This document shows positions 1 through 7,366 of a stretch of 18,566 nucleotides of DNA, in pieces. The notes under the pieces are model-generated. The model searched no databases and had not been told where the DNA came from. It saw nothing but the letters and a program-made list of their open reading frames with translations. Positions within the stretch are counted from its first letter, which is position 1; every line of letters starts with the position of its first letter. Origin of the DNA: CAZGQY01 sp964528035 (lineage in GTDB: Bacteria; Pseudomonadota; Gammaproteobacteria; Methylococcales; UBA1147); contig CAZGQY010000071.1 of the NCBI GenBank assembly GCA_964528035.1, forward strand, positions 1-18,566, in the 5' to 3' direction. Position numbers and translations under genes: made by a program.

Positions 1-34
1 AACCACCACGAATGAAATCCTCGTGTCAAGAAGT

Positions 35-343
35 TTAGAACCGTTTCGCCGTGTGTAAGCCCTGCATACGCTTGACACAATCCAGTGCTTTGGCTTCGTC
101 CTGTTCACGTACCTGTACCGCTCGGTCCGCCCATAAAGCAGCCTCATCGGCAACAGATTTTTGCTTTTGCTGATCGCTATGGATCTGATTACGTAATTGA
201 TTGAGCTGGATTTTGGTATCGGCTCCAGCCGTATCCAATTCTTCAATCGCAGTAGCTACCAAAGCTTGATGGTCTTCCAGATCCGCTGCTACCGAGTCGA
301 TTTGATGTTTGAAAGATACAAATAAGCGTTTTACAGTATTCAT
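35..343 (-). CDS. Short PspA/IM30-like coiled-coil protein (possibly truncated)
   Basis: A 102-residue, charged, almost entirely helical protein with no signal peptide or membrane segment. Its pattern matches the N-terminal half of PspA/IM30-family proteins: an amphipathic N-terminus (MNTVKRLFVSFKHQID), then a long heptad-rich helix, then a segment around residues 68-95 (AALWADRAVQ...EAKALDCVKRM) like the 'W-ERA-A-----EA-AL--K' stretch of the family. Full PspA proteins are about 220 residues, so the C-terminal half is missing in this frame. The stop is followed by a second in-frame stop within 9 bases, and the window ends 34 bases on, so a frameshifted remainder outside the window cannot be excluded. 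The start is supported by GGAG (351-354) seven bases upstream. PspA proteins bind stressed inner membranes and restrain their sigma-54 activator. The divergent activator at 739 and the sigma-54 promoter at 418-434 support that role here. The family call is inferred from pattern, not from an alignment. Confidence 0.6.
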   Translation of the reverse strand: MNTVKRLFVSFKHQIDSVAADLEDHQALVATAIEELDTAGADTKIQLNQLRNQIHSDQQKQKSVADEAALWADRAVQVREQDEAKALDCVKRMQGLHTAKRF

Positions 344-417
344 GGTTAGTCTCCGTTATTCATTCGCTCACAGCGAAATTAAGTGATAAGAAATATTTTT
401 ACTTTCTCTTTGACTAG

Positions 418-434
418 AGCAGAGACTGTGCCAA
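418..434 (-). promoter_or_regulatory. Sigma-54 (-24/-12) promoter for the PspA-like gene
   Basis: Read on the minus strand the sequence is TTTGGCACAGTCTCTGCTCT. It carries the invariant GG (432-431) and GC (420-419) separated by exactly 10 bases, as in the consensus TGGCAC-N5-TTGCW, with only the first T of the -12 box replaced by C. Transcription would start near 407, giving a leader of about 64 bases before the ATG at 343. A sigma-54 activator is encoded divergently. An AAAATATTTT palindrome at 442-451 lies just upstream of the -24 element, and the AT-rich stretch to about 570 could hold IHF or activator sites, but I cannot define one. Confidence 0.75.
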
Positions 435-590
435 ACTCACTAAAATATTTTATATCTTTATTATACAATATGTTAATGACTTTTCTTCCAGCATTGAAAA
501 CAAACACCCTCACTTTTATAAACATATTTTGCATACACTGATATACTAAATATGTATATTTTATGTAACTATTCAGAAACTATTTTTCTG

Positions 591-693
591 AGGACGCAAG
601 CCATTGGTTATTCGGGCTTCTGCAACAGGGACGTTGCAGCAGAGCATACACGGATGTACTCGCGCGTCCCGAATAATCAATGGCTTGCATCCT
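591..693. repeat. Long imperfect palindrome, dispersed repeat copy A (MITE/REP-like)
   Basis: The left arm 591-616 and the reverse complement of the right arm 668-693 match at 24 of 26 positions (AGGACGCAAGCCATTG... against AGGATGCAAGCCATTG...). The 51-base centre contains its own small hairpin, CTGCAAC/GTTGCAG. The whole unit recurs in inverted orientation at 10177-10266, with about the same inner sequence (GGGCTTCTGCA..., ACGTTG, AGCAGAGC). It encodes no protein and lies in an intergenic region. It is best described as a small palindromic dispersed element of MITE or REP type, and no transposase is visible in the window. Confidence 0.8.
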
Positions 694-738
694 AACCTCG
701 AAACTTGCTGAGTAGATACCTTTTTAAATTATTAATCC

Positions 739-2217
739 ATGTCCAACAACATCCTCAACCAGGAACACCGCAACTTTTTACAAACCGTCAATCAAGCGGC
801 TTTCAACAATCCTTTCAGTCCTGAGACCGTCAACACCAAACTGCAGATTGCCGAAAGCCGAGGCATGATTGACGATGACACACTCAACAGCCGGGTATTA
901 CACCACTTGCAATCACGCTTGCAGCAAATCGAACACACTCCAGCGCACAGAAACAATCGGTTTGATGATCGCGAACAACGACTATTAGAAAACGCACAGC
1001 TATATTGCATTTACCTGCGATACCAACAAAAATTTGATGCTTTTATTGAAGATCAGATTAAAAGTGGCGACGAACCGATCGTTTTACCCTTCGCTCAAGA
1101 CCTATTGGCCGCGATAAAACAGCTTGGATTCGATCAGGAGGAGACCAACAAATATCTCTGCCTTTTTTACCAGACTCGGCGCGCCTATCGCTTTATTGGC
1201 CAGGCGATAATGGGCAAAAGCCCCTGTATGCAAACTTTGCGGAAACACCTGTGGAATAATCTGTTCACATTCGACTCACATTGGTATCTGAGTTATTTCT
1301 GCGAACATATGGAAGAATTTTCCACCTTGCTGTTAGGCGATACAGGAACCGGAAAAAGCAGAATTGCGCAGGCGATCGGGCACTCCAACTACATCCCCTT
1401 CGACATAAAAAAACAACGCTACGCCGAATCTTTCACTCGATCATTTCAATCCATTAATTTATCGCAATTCCCCAGCAGCCTGCTTGAAGCAGAATTGTTT
1501 GGGCATAAAAAAGGCGCCTTCACCGGTGCTATAGAAAACCGCCCAGGCCTGTTTGCTCGTTGCAGCATGCACGGCGCGGTATTTATTGATGAAGTCGGAG
1601 AAATCGACCAGACCATACAGGTAAAATTACTTACAGTATTGCAAGATCGGGTTTTCAGTGCTGTTGGCAGCAGTAGTGAACAACGATTCGAAGGTCGAGT
1701 CATCGCTGCAACCAATAGAAATCTAAAGAAACTGGTTGACGAAGGCAAGTTTCGCGAAGATTTTTATTATCGACTCTGCTCTGATCTGATTCGCATTCCG
1801 ACCTTATGCCAACGACTTAACGAGCAAGCCGATGAATTGCATTTGCTGATCACCAACATTCTTGAGCGTACCATCGGCACCAGCGATGAAAATCTGATCG
1901 ACACCGTCGAAACAAGACTGCAAAAAAAAATACCACACGGTTACAACTGGCCCGGAAATGTCCGCGAACTGGAGCAATGCGTACGCAGCATCTGCCTCAC
2001 CGGCAGCTATACACCATTGCTCAAACAAAATAAAGATCTGACAAACAACCTCAATCTACCCAACAAACCAATGACCGCCCAACAATTAATGCAACTCTAT
2101 TGCCACACTCTTTACCAACAAAACGGCAGTTATGAAAAAGTCGCCCGTATTACAGAACTGGATCGCAGAACCGCGAAGAAATATATTCAGGGATATTCAG
2201 AATCCGAGCTTTTATGA
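739..2217 (+). CDS. Sigma-54-dependent enhancer-binding activator (Fis-type HTH), novel N-terminal domain
   Basis: A 492-residue bacterial enhancer-binding protein. The central AAA+ domain shows Walker A GDTGTGKS (200-207), the sigma-54-contacting GAFTGA loop (259-264), Walker B VFIDEV (281-286), the arginine-finger segment EDFYYRL (340-346) and WPGNVREL (404-411). A Fis-like helix-turn-helix follows (about 462-484, GSYEKVARITELDRRTAKKYI). The N-terminal ~190 residues match neither a response-regulator receiver, PAS nor GAF domain, nor the RtcR CARF-like domain. They are helical and begin with a segment around NPFSPE (24-29) that I associate with activators next to PspA-like genes. It probably activates the divergent PspA-like gene through the sigma-54 promoter at 418-434. 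No Shine-Dalgarno is evident before the ATG. The stop lies 5 bases from the end of the convergent TPR gene. The activator class is near certain; the target is inferred from context. Confidence 0.93.
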   Translation: MSNNILNQEHRNFLQTVNQAAFNNPFSPETVNTKLQIAESRGMIDDDTLNSRVLHHLQSRLQQIEHTPAHRNNRFDDREQRLLENAQLYCIYLRYQQKFDAFIEDQIKSGDEPIVLPFAQDLLAAIKQLGFDQEETNKYLCLFYQTRRAYRFIGQAIMGKSPCMQTLRKHLWNNLFTFDSHWYLSYFCEHMEEFSTLLLGDTGTGKSRIAQAIGHSNYIPFDIKKQRYAESFTRSFQSINLSQFPSSLLEAELFGHKKGAFTGAIENRPGLFARCSMHGAVFIDEVGEIDQTIQVKLLTVLQDRVFSAVGSSSEQRFEGRVIAATNRNLKKLVDEGKFREDFYYRLCSDLIRIPTLCQRLNEQADELHLLITNILERTIGTSDENLIDTVETRLQKKIPHGYNWPGNVRELEQCVRSICLTGSYTPLLKQNKDLTNNLNLPNKPMTAQQLMQLYCHTLYQQNGSYEKVARITELDRRTAKKYIQGYSESELL

Positions 2218-2222
2218 GGCTA

Positions 2223-3906
2223 TCAGCTAATTTTATCGCATTTAGACTGCAGAACTTCGAAAGCCTCATAAACCTCTGCAAATCGAGTTATCCCTGGAAA
2301 AATACCTTTCAGTTGGCTTGAAATTTTCAAGCCTTCGACAATATATTCCAGAGATCGCCCCATCTGATCGCTGCCTACTAAAGAGCTGGCAACTTTATGG
2401 AGTGATACTGCGATGTCGCGAAGCGACTCCGGTGTCTCGCCCAGTATTTCATTCAGCCTTCTACTAATCTCCAGGCTTTCTTCATACGCCGTCAGCGCAT
2501 CATCAAAGCGGCCCTGGGTCTTCGCTATATTTCCTACATTGTCCAACGACACCGATACGTCGCGCAGCGACTCCGGTGTCTCGCCCAGTATTTCATTCAG
2601 CCTTCTACTAATCTCCAGGCTTTCTTCATACGCCGTCAGCGCATCATCAAAGCGGCCCTGGGTCTTCGCTATATTTCCTACATTGTCCAACGACACCGTT
2701 ACGTCGCGCAGCGACTCCGGTGTCTCGCCCAGTATTTNNNNNNNNNNNNNNNNNNNNNNNNNNNNNNNNNNNNNNNNNNNNNNNNNNNNNNNNNNNNNNN
2801 NNNNNNNNNNNNNNNNNNNNNNNNNNNNNNNNNNNNNCTATATTTCCTACATTGTCCAACGACACCGTTACGTCGCGCAGCGACTCCGGTGTACCGCCCA
2901 ATAAGTCATTCAGCCTTCTTCTAATCTCAAGGCTTTCTTCATAGACCGTCAGCGCATCTTCATAGCGGCCCTGGGTGTTTGCTATATTTCCCACTTTGTC
3001 CAACGACACCGTTACGTCGCGCAGCGACTCCGGTGTCTCGCCCAGTATTTCATTCAGCCTTCTACTAATCTCCAGGCTTTCTTCATACGCCGTCAGCGCA
3101 TCATCAAAGCGGCCCTGGGTCTTCGCTATATTTCCTACATTGTCCAACGACACCGATACGTCGCGCAGCGACTCCGAAGATTGACTCAATTCACGCGACT
3201 GCCGCAAAGCAAATTGCGCAGCTTCCAATGCATCGTCAAATCGACCCAACCTGGCAAATACCCCACTGGCTCTATTCGCAGCACGAATAACATTTTTATT
3301 ATCGCCTTTAGTCTTGATCCGAAACCATTCATCCATAATCGATTGTTGAGCAGCAGAAGCCGAAAACAACGACACACTGCTTCTATTAGCATCACTCAAC
3401 CTCGGGTTTTCCAAACTAACCGCAGGAACCTCCACCTGCAAGGTTTCACTATAAGTCCGAATCGACCACAGATCAGGAATTAAGGAACGACACTGCTGCT
3501 GAAATGATGTTGGAAATACAAAGATCAGACTCTGCTGAACGGCATCGCGCAAACGATCACGACGCTCGTTCAATCTAAGCAAAAGCTGACTGTATTGCTG
3601 CAGATTGTCCGCTGTTACAAATTGGTTTAGTTCCAACCATACCGGGTATTCATGCGCCGACGCGGTCTCCGACAACAATCGATCCAGTGTTTGCCCCACC
3701 CAATTCGACTGGCTGCGATCAAACTCGATATATTCGAGCTTTCGCACATGTCCCAAAAGGAATTGTTCGACGCGTTGCCGAAGAAATAAGGTACTCTGCC
3801 GATCATCAATAAATAAAAATAACAGCGCAAAGCCATCGGACCACTCGATATGGTGGCGCAGCTCCAGCCAGAGTTGTTCAATCGTCAGTTGCGGGTTGGC
3901 GTTCAT
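2223..3906 (-). CDS. TPR-repeat protein, partner of the upstream ATPase (interrupted by an assembly gap)
   Basis: The gene runs from ATG at 3906 to TGA at 2223-2225 and is interrupted by 100 N (2738-2837). The two sides are out of frame only because of the placeholder gap. Residues 1-160 form an alpha/beta domain (ALLFLFIDD at 27-35, YPVWLELNQ at 87-95, RLNERRDRLRD at 111-121, LIFVFP, PDLWSIR at 144-150). This looks like a degenerate P-loop-type fold without Walker A, as found before TPRs in proteins paired with STAND-like ATPases. A divergent TPR (about 203-245) precedes an array of 48-residue units starting at residue 246 (SLRDVSVSLDNVGNIAKTQG...), of tetratricopeptide/kinesin-light-chain type. 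The C-terminus ends in a diverged unit (SLRDIAVSLHKV...) and a helical cap. The start overlaps the ATPase gene by 29 bp, implying translational coupling. No signal peptide, membrane segment or toxin domain is visible. The TPR call is secure; a role in a conflict system is inferred. Confidence 0.85.
2427..3171 (-). repeat. Tandem array of 144-bp in-frame units encoding 48-residue TPR motifs
   Basis: Unit boundaries, set at the SLRD codons, fall at 3171, 3027, 2883, [gap], 2714 and 2570, ending at 2427. The spacing is exactly 144 bp on each side of the gap. The unit at 3028-3171 and the unit at 2427-2570 appear identical over all 144 bases. The unit at 2571-2714 differs from them by one base (Thr for Ser in the DV[S/T]VSL segment). 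The unit at 2884-3027 is an older variant (DKVGNIANTQGRYEDALTVYEE...IRRRLNDLLGGTPE). At least five units exist, one of them cut by the gap. Near-identity that includes synonymous positions points to recent duplication or gene conversion. Confidence 0.95.
2738..2837. other. Assembly gap (100 N) inside the repeat array
   Basis: Exactly 100 N replace sequence within the 144-bp array. The flanking unit boundaries (positions 2704 and 2873 of the same motif) are 169 bases apart, which is 25 more than one unit. To keep the register, the true missing length should be 75 + 144n bases (75, 219, 363 and so on). The N run is therefore a placeholder and the unit count is unknown. Confidence 0.97.
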
Positions 3907-5212
3907 CCAATACTTTTATCCGCTCAACAACGTATTCTTCAATCAATGGATGGATATCGTACCAGTCGTCGCCGTTGCGATAATTAATGATCAGGTTGTA
4001 ATCGAACAAGCGACCCAATCGCGGCAGATCTTCCAGAGACTCCAGTTCTGCCTGTTTACTGTGCATGACTTTATGCAGCCAGCGCACATCATCATCGGTA
4101 ATCGGCAGCATACTGCGCTGCAAAGACTCTTTGGCCTGTTCGATAATCGTGCCGACAATCGGTAATGTTATAGGCATTTGCGTGCTGGCTTTGGTGACAG
4201 CCGCTCGAATCAGATTAAAAAAATCGCGCAGATCACCGCCGCTGGCAAAAGCCAGAGATCGCAAATGATCTTCTGTAATCAGTTCGCTGAGAGTATTTTC
4301 GCAGCGTTTTTTAACAATATCCCCCAGTATGTTTAAACCGGCCTCATCTTCACTTCCGACTCTGTTGCGCACATGGATACTCGGAAGCGTGACCTGGGGG
4401 CTGCTTCCCAGGGTACTGGCTACATTCGGAGCAGCGGTCGATAAGTACGGCGGAATACTGATGACCACGTGCAGCATCGGCAGGCGCAAATTTTCGCCAT
4501 GCACACTCAGCAACCGAACAACACTGTCATGAACCTCGGACGCATGGGTGGAATGGCCGCGAATTTGCTCAAAAGAATCAATAATCAGCACCACCTGTTT
4601 ATCTGCATCGTCACTCTGTTTACGAAGCTCTTCAACCAATTGAGTCACAAATTCATGAACCTGATCCAATAATTGACTGATATGGCCTTTTATCGCTTTA
4701 TTGAGCTGCTGCTTAAAACTGGGGTCACGTTTTAGTTTTAACTTTATATTTGCGCCCGGTTGCTTAAGATCAACCGATTCCAATTGAACATCGGATTTCA
4801 AAAATTTTCCTAAACGCTGCCAGTAATTCTCGTGCAATTTATCCAGATGCCAATTTTTTTTAGCCGATTCAGCCAGGCCCGCGATTGCGGCCAATAAAAA
4901 ATCTGAAATGTCGACCGGCTCAGAATCATTCAAATAATCCAGAACATCCACACTAAATACGATATAACCGGCCTGGGTGAGATCCTGCTTTAGTCTGCGC
5001 AGCTCGGTGCTTTTACCGGTACCCCGCTGTCCGCTGATCAGATGCAGACTTTCAGATTCGGCGAAGTCGATGCCGGTAAACAACTCAGCTATAGGATCAA
5101 CAGCCGACGAATCTTTCACAAACGGCACATAATATTCGCTGTCGGGTTCAAGTGGTTGATCCTTCAGAGCCTGATACAGCGCTTTCAGTTTTTCTTTCGG
5201 ATTAACAGTCAT
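3878..5212 (-). CDS. P-loop ATPase (STAND/AAA+-like), first gene of the ATPase-TPR pair
   Basis: A 444-residue protein with Walker A GQRGTGKST (61-69) and Walker B VVLIIDSFE (207-215), separated by a helical, lysine-rich insert (about 115-200). A sensor-like SGGDLRDFFNLIRAA segment (324-338) is typical of Orc/STAND-type ATPases. The C-terminal region (about 355-440) resembles a winged-helix tail (DLPRLGRLFDYNLIINYRNGDDWYDIHPLIEEYV). The N-terminal linker, with EYYVPFVKD near residue 26 preceding 'DPIAEL', resembles ATPases that travel with TPR or effector partners. There is no signal peptide or membrane segment, so it should be cytoplasmic. It overlaps the TPR gene by 29 bp, so the two products are probably made together and form one complex in which the ATPase is the nucleotide switch. 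ATPase function is clear; assignment to a defence or conflict role is inference from architecture and partner. Confidence 0.85.
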   Translation of the reverse strand: MTVNPKEKLKALYQALKDQPLEPDSEYYVPFVKDSSAVDPIAELFTGIDFAESESLHLISGQRGTGKSTELRRLKQDLTQAGYIVFSVDVLDYLNDSEPVDISDFLLAAIAGLAESAKKNWHLDKLHENYWQRLGKFLKSDVQLESVDLKQPGANIKLKLKRDPSFKQQLNKAIKGHISQLLDQVHEFVTQLVEELRKQSDDADKQVVLIIDSFEQIRGHSTHASEVHDSVVRLLSVHGENLRLPMLHVVISIPPYLSTAAPNVASTLGSSPQVTLPSIHVRNRVGSEDEAGLNILGDIVKKRCENTLSELITEDHLRSLAFASGGDLRDFFNLIRAAVTKASTQMPITLPIVGTIIEQAKESLQRSMLPITDDDVRWLHKVMHSKQAELESLEDLPRLGRLFDYNLIINYRNGDDWYDIHPLIEEYVVERIKVLDERQPATDD

Positions 5213-5256
5213 CGATTGCCTGAATAATTAAGATTTTAAGGAGAAAAAGCACTCGC

Positions 5257-6423
5257 TTAACTGACCATATTGTAGAACAATCTCAACTGCCCTGTTGCAG
5301 TCTCAGTCCATGAATATTGTTCGGCATACTGCCGTGTTTTTTGACGCGAAGCAGGATTTTCCTGTATTAAACGCACTGCTCTGACTATTTCGGACGAATC
5401 ACGCTGCTGCATCACTTCTCCCGCCTCGGGAGCCAGAACAACTTCTGGTATTCCACCAACATCGGTCGCCACTACGGGCGTACCGCAGGCCATTGCTTCC
5501 AATACTACATTGGGCAGACCTTCCCGACTGGACGCCAATACCAGAATATCCGCAGCGTTATAATATTCGATCAACTTTGCATGCTTGACAGGTGCAATAA
5601 AGCGCACCCGATCACTTAGCCCTAAATCAATAACCAATTGGCTCAAATAGCGCTTTTGTTCACCATCACCGATAATTAACAATTCGAATTCTGGTAGTTC
5701 ACATAAAGCCTCGATCACTAAATGATGACCCTTGAGTTCTATTAAGTTTCCGACTGATAACAAAGTGGGTCTCGACAGCTTGAATTGGCTTCGAATTTGC
5801 TCTCTGGGCATCGGTGCAAATAACTGCAAATCCACGCCATTTCTCAATACATTGATTTTGCTACTTTCGACACCAAGATCAAGCAGACGATCCCGTAACG
5901 CTCCACTAACAGTTATAATCGCTGCCGATTTCTTTGCTGCCCAGCGAATCATTTTTCTCGGCAAGCTATAGTCCGGAATCACGTTGATATCTGAACCGCG
6001 AGCAGTGATTGCTACAGGTTTTGCGAAACACTTTCCAAGTAAAATGGCCGCCACACCGTCCGGATAAAAATAATGCGCATCAATCAAATCAAAATCGTAT
6101 CCATCATCCCTGATTTTTTTCAACATCGGATAGGCTGCGATCGCCAACAGTATCGGCGCGACCGTCATACCGATCTTAGGAATTACCGGATACCGCGGAT
6201 AAAAACAGTTCACTCCCTGGCGTATTTTATTTTTTTTAACCCGCGCGTATCTCGAATAACTGCCGAATCTTTCCGATTTAAAAGGAAACCACGGTACTGG
6301 CGCAACCACACACGCCTCCACATCCCCGAGGCTAAGAATATTTTGCAGCCGCTGTTCTACAAATATCCCGTGCCGGATCTGAACATTATTAGGAAATAAG
6401 GTCGTAAATGTCAGGATTTTCAT
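5257..6423 (-). CDS. GT4-family glycosyltransferase (GT-B fold)
   Basis: A 388-residue retaining glycosyltransferase of family 4. The N-terminal Rossmann half begins MKILTFTTLFPNN and contains DLIDAHYFYPDG (112-123), HG and ARGSD motifs of the acceptor side. The C-terminal half has NGVD (195-198), SVGNLIELKGHH with the donor-binding Lys231, and the diagnostic E-x7-E motif (E301 and E309 in EGLPNVVLE), followed by GTPVVATDVGGIPE. It would transfer a sugar from an activated donor to a polysaccharide or lipid-linked precursor at the cytoplasmic face of the membrane. The donor and product cannot be read from sequence. GT4 enzymes of this type are common in EPS/exosortase loci, but this one lies 8 kb from the exosortase-type cassette on the opposite strand. 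It follows the ATPase gene on the same strand after 44 bases in gene order, with its own start supported by the conserved N-terminus. Confidence 0.92.
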   Translation of the reverse strand: MKILTFTTLFPNNVQIRHGIFVEQRLQNILSLGDVEACVVAPVPWFPFKSERFGSYSRYARVKKNKIRQGVNCFYPRYPVIPKIGMTVAPILLAIAAYPMLKKIRDDGYDFDLIDAHYFYPDGVAAILLGKCFAKPVAITARGSDINVIPDYSLPRKMIRWAAKKSAAIITVSGALRDRLLDLGVESSKINVLRNGVDLQLFAPMPREQIRSQFKLSRPTLLSVGNLIELKGHHLVIEALCELPEFELLIIGDGEQKRYLSQLVIDLGLSDRVRFIAPVKHAKLIEYYNAADILVLASSREGLPNVVLEAMACGTPVVATDVGGIPEVVLAPEAGEVMQQRDSSEIVRAVRLIQENPASRQKTRQYAEQYSWTETATGQLRLFYNMVS

Positions 6424-6533
6424 AATTGCCCATTAATGAAGATGCCGCACTTTCATTAGAAAGAGAAGAAACATAACTGATTATCTGTAACGAATTTAAT
6501 CGGCAGGAAAAACCATAACCCTGCTTTCAGCGA

Positions 6534-7271
6534 TTAGGCTGTCGATACCTGGACAAACCGAATTTCACTTCCCAATGACAAGCCTAACACCTGATCGGCC
6601 CTGCCCTGATTCACCGCGACCTCAAGCAATCCAGAAGAATTACAATACCAGAATGGCTGCCCCTCATCCACACTACAAAATGTTGTTGCCTGGTGGATTT
6701 CTTCAAGCCCATCACAAAGCAATGTATTGCCGTCCAGTTCAGAAGAGTATCGCCAACCGATCACAGCATTACCGTAGTGATCGATATAAACCACTTCGGC
6801 GATGTCTTTTGGCCAGCCTTGAAGATTAGGTTTATAGGACTTACATTCTATTGGAAACTGATTTACAGCAAGTTGAGCAGCAATTGGCGCGAACAGATCT
6901 CGACCATGAAAACTCGGTGAAAGCTTTTCCGGTCGCCACTCGATGACCCACCATTCACTTTTTTCCGCCTGCAACACCACCGAATTCAAAAGTCCGTTAT
7001 CCGGCCCCACGAACCAACGCCCATCAGATTTTAATATCACAGGGAGTCTGTCTCCACCGACTCCAGGATCAACAACGCAGAGAAAAACACTCCCCTCGGG
7101 AAACACATCACACAATGCAGCCAGCAAATAAGCACTTAACCTGGGATTGCCTTTTGGCGCATTATTCATTAACTGGACACGCTCAACACCCGGTGCTTTT
7201 TGATGCAATACTGCTTCCATTTGGCCGACATACAGTCCGTCATTGCCAAAATCTGTAAACAATACGATCAT
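6534..7271 (-). CDS. S-adenosyl-L-methionine hydrolase (adenosine-forming), DUF62 family
   Basis: A 245-residue member of the SAM hydroxide adenosyltransferase family, which splits SAM into adenosine and methionine with water and is related to fluorinases and chlorinases. Visible motifs are FTDFGNDGLYVG (5-16), VVDPGVGGDR with Asp68 and Arg75, GPDNGLL (89-95), SFHGRDLFAP with His122 (120-129), YIDHYGNA (162-169) and NSSGLLEVAVNQGRA (211-225). Asp68, Arg75 and the His of FHGRD form the known hydrolase triad. The extended substrate loop of true halogenases is not evident, so a hydrolase is the better call. It starts at ATG 7271, where the family's usual MIVLFTDFG N-terminus begins. It is flanked by ttcA and a glycosyltransferase with 95- and 110-base gaps. 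Its physiological role is unclear; SAM homeostasis is the usual suggestion. Confidence 0.9.
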   Translation of the reverse strand: MIVLFTDFGNDGLYVGQMEAVLHQKAPGVERVQLMNNAPKGNPRLSAYLLAALCDVFPEGSVFLCVVDPGVGGDRLPVILKSDGRWFVGPDNGLLNSVVLQAEKSEWWVIEWRPEKLSPSFHGRDLFAPIAAQLAVNQFPIECKSYKPNLQGWPKDIAEVVYIDHYGNAVIGWRYSSELDGNTLLCDGLEEIHQATTFCSVDEGQPFWYCNSSGLLEVAVNQGRADQVLGLSLGSEIRFVQVSTA

Positions 7272-7366
7272 TCAGTCATCTACTTAGCTGTTTTTGTTAC
7301 CAGGCGATCTCGCAACAGTATGACTTATCAATAACCTGCATGCTCTATGAGACAGACACTGAATAG

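Larger units (their letters stand above)
344..738. other. Divergent regulatory region, no gene
   Basis: These 395 bases separate the PspA-like gene from the activator. They hold the Shine-Dalgarno and sigma-54 promoter of the former, an AT-rich stretch (about 436-575) and a 103-bp palindromic repeat (591-693) ending 45 bp before the activator start. The activator itself has no clear Shine-Dalgarno (TTAATCC before ATG) and I see no convincing sigma-70 promoter for it. I found no credible small ORF or RNA gene. Confidence 0.6.

Noticed and set aside
739..2217. Annotation of the activator as RtcR or PspF
   Set aside because: RtcR has a CARF-like N-terminal domain and adjoins RNA-repair genes. 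PspF lacks an N-terminal domain. This protein has a different ~190-residue N-terminus.
2647..2740. Minus-strand C-terminus reading NTGRDTGVAARRNG after the gap
   Set aside because: It is a wrong-frame translation caused by the 100-base filler. The correct frame resumes as the ILGETPE repeat and runs to 2223.
2413..3184. Plus-strand open frames over the TPR array
   Set aside because: They are low-complexity antisense readings of the 144-bp repeat. The minus-strand frame encodes clear TPRs and continues into unique, gene-like sequence on both sides.
6534..7271. Fluorinase or chlorinase
   Set aside because: The Asp68/Arg75/His triad and the short length fit the SAM hydrolase branch, and the halogenase-specific loop is not evident.
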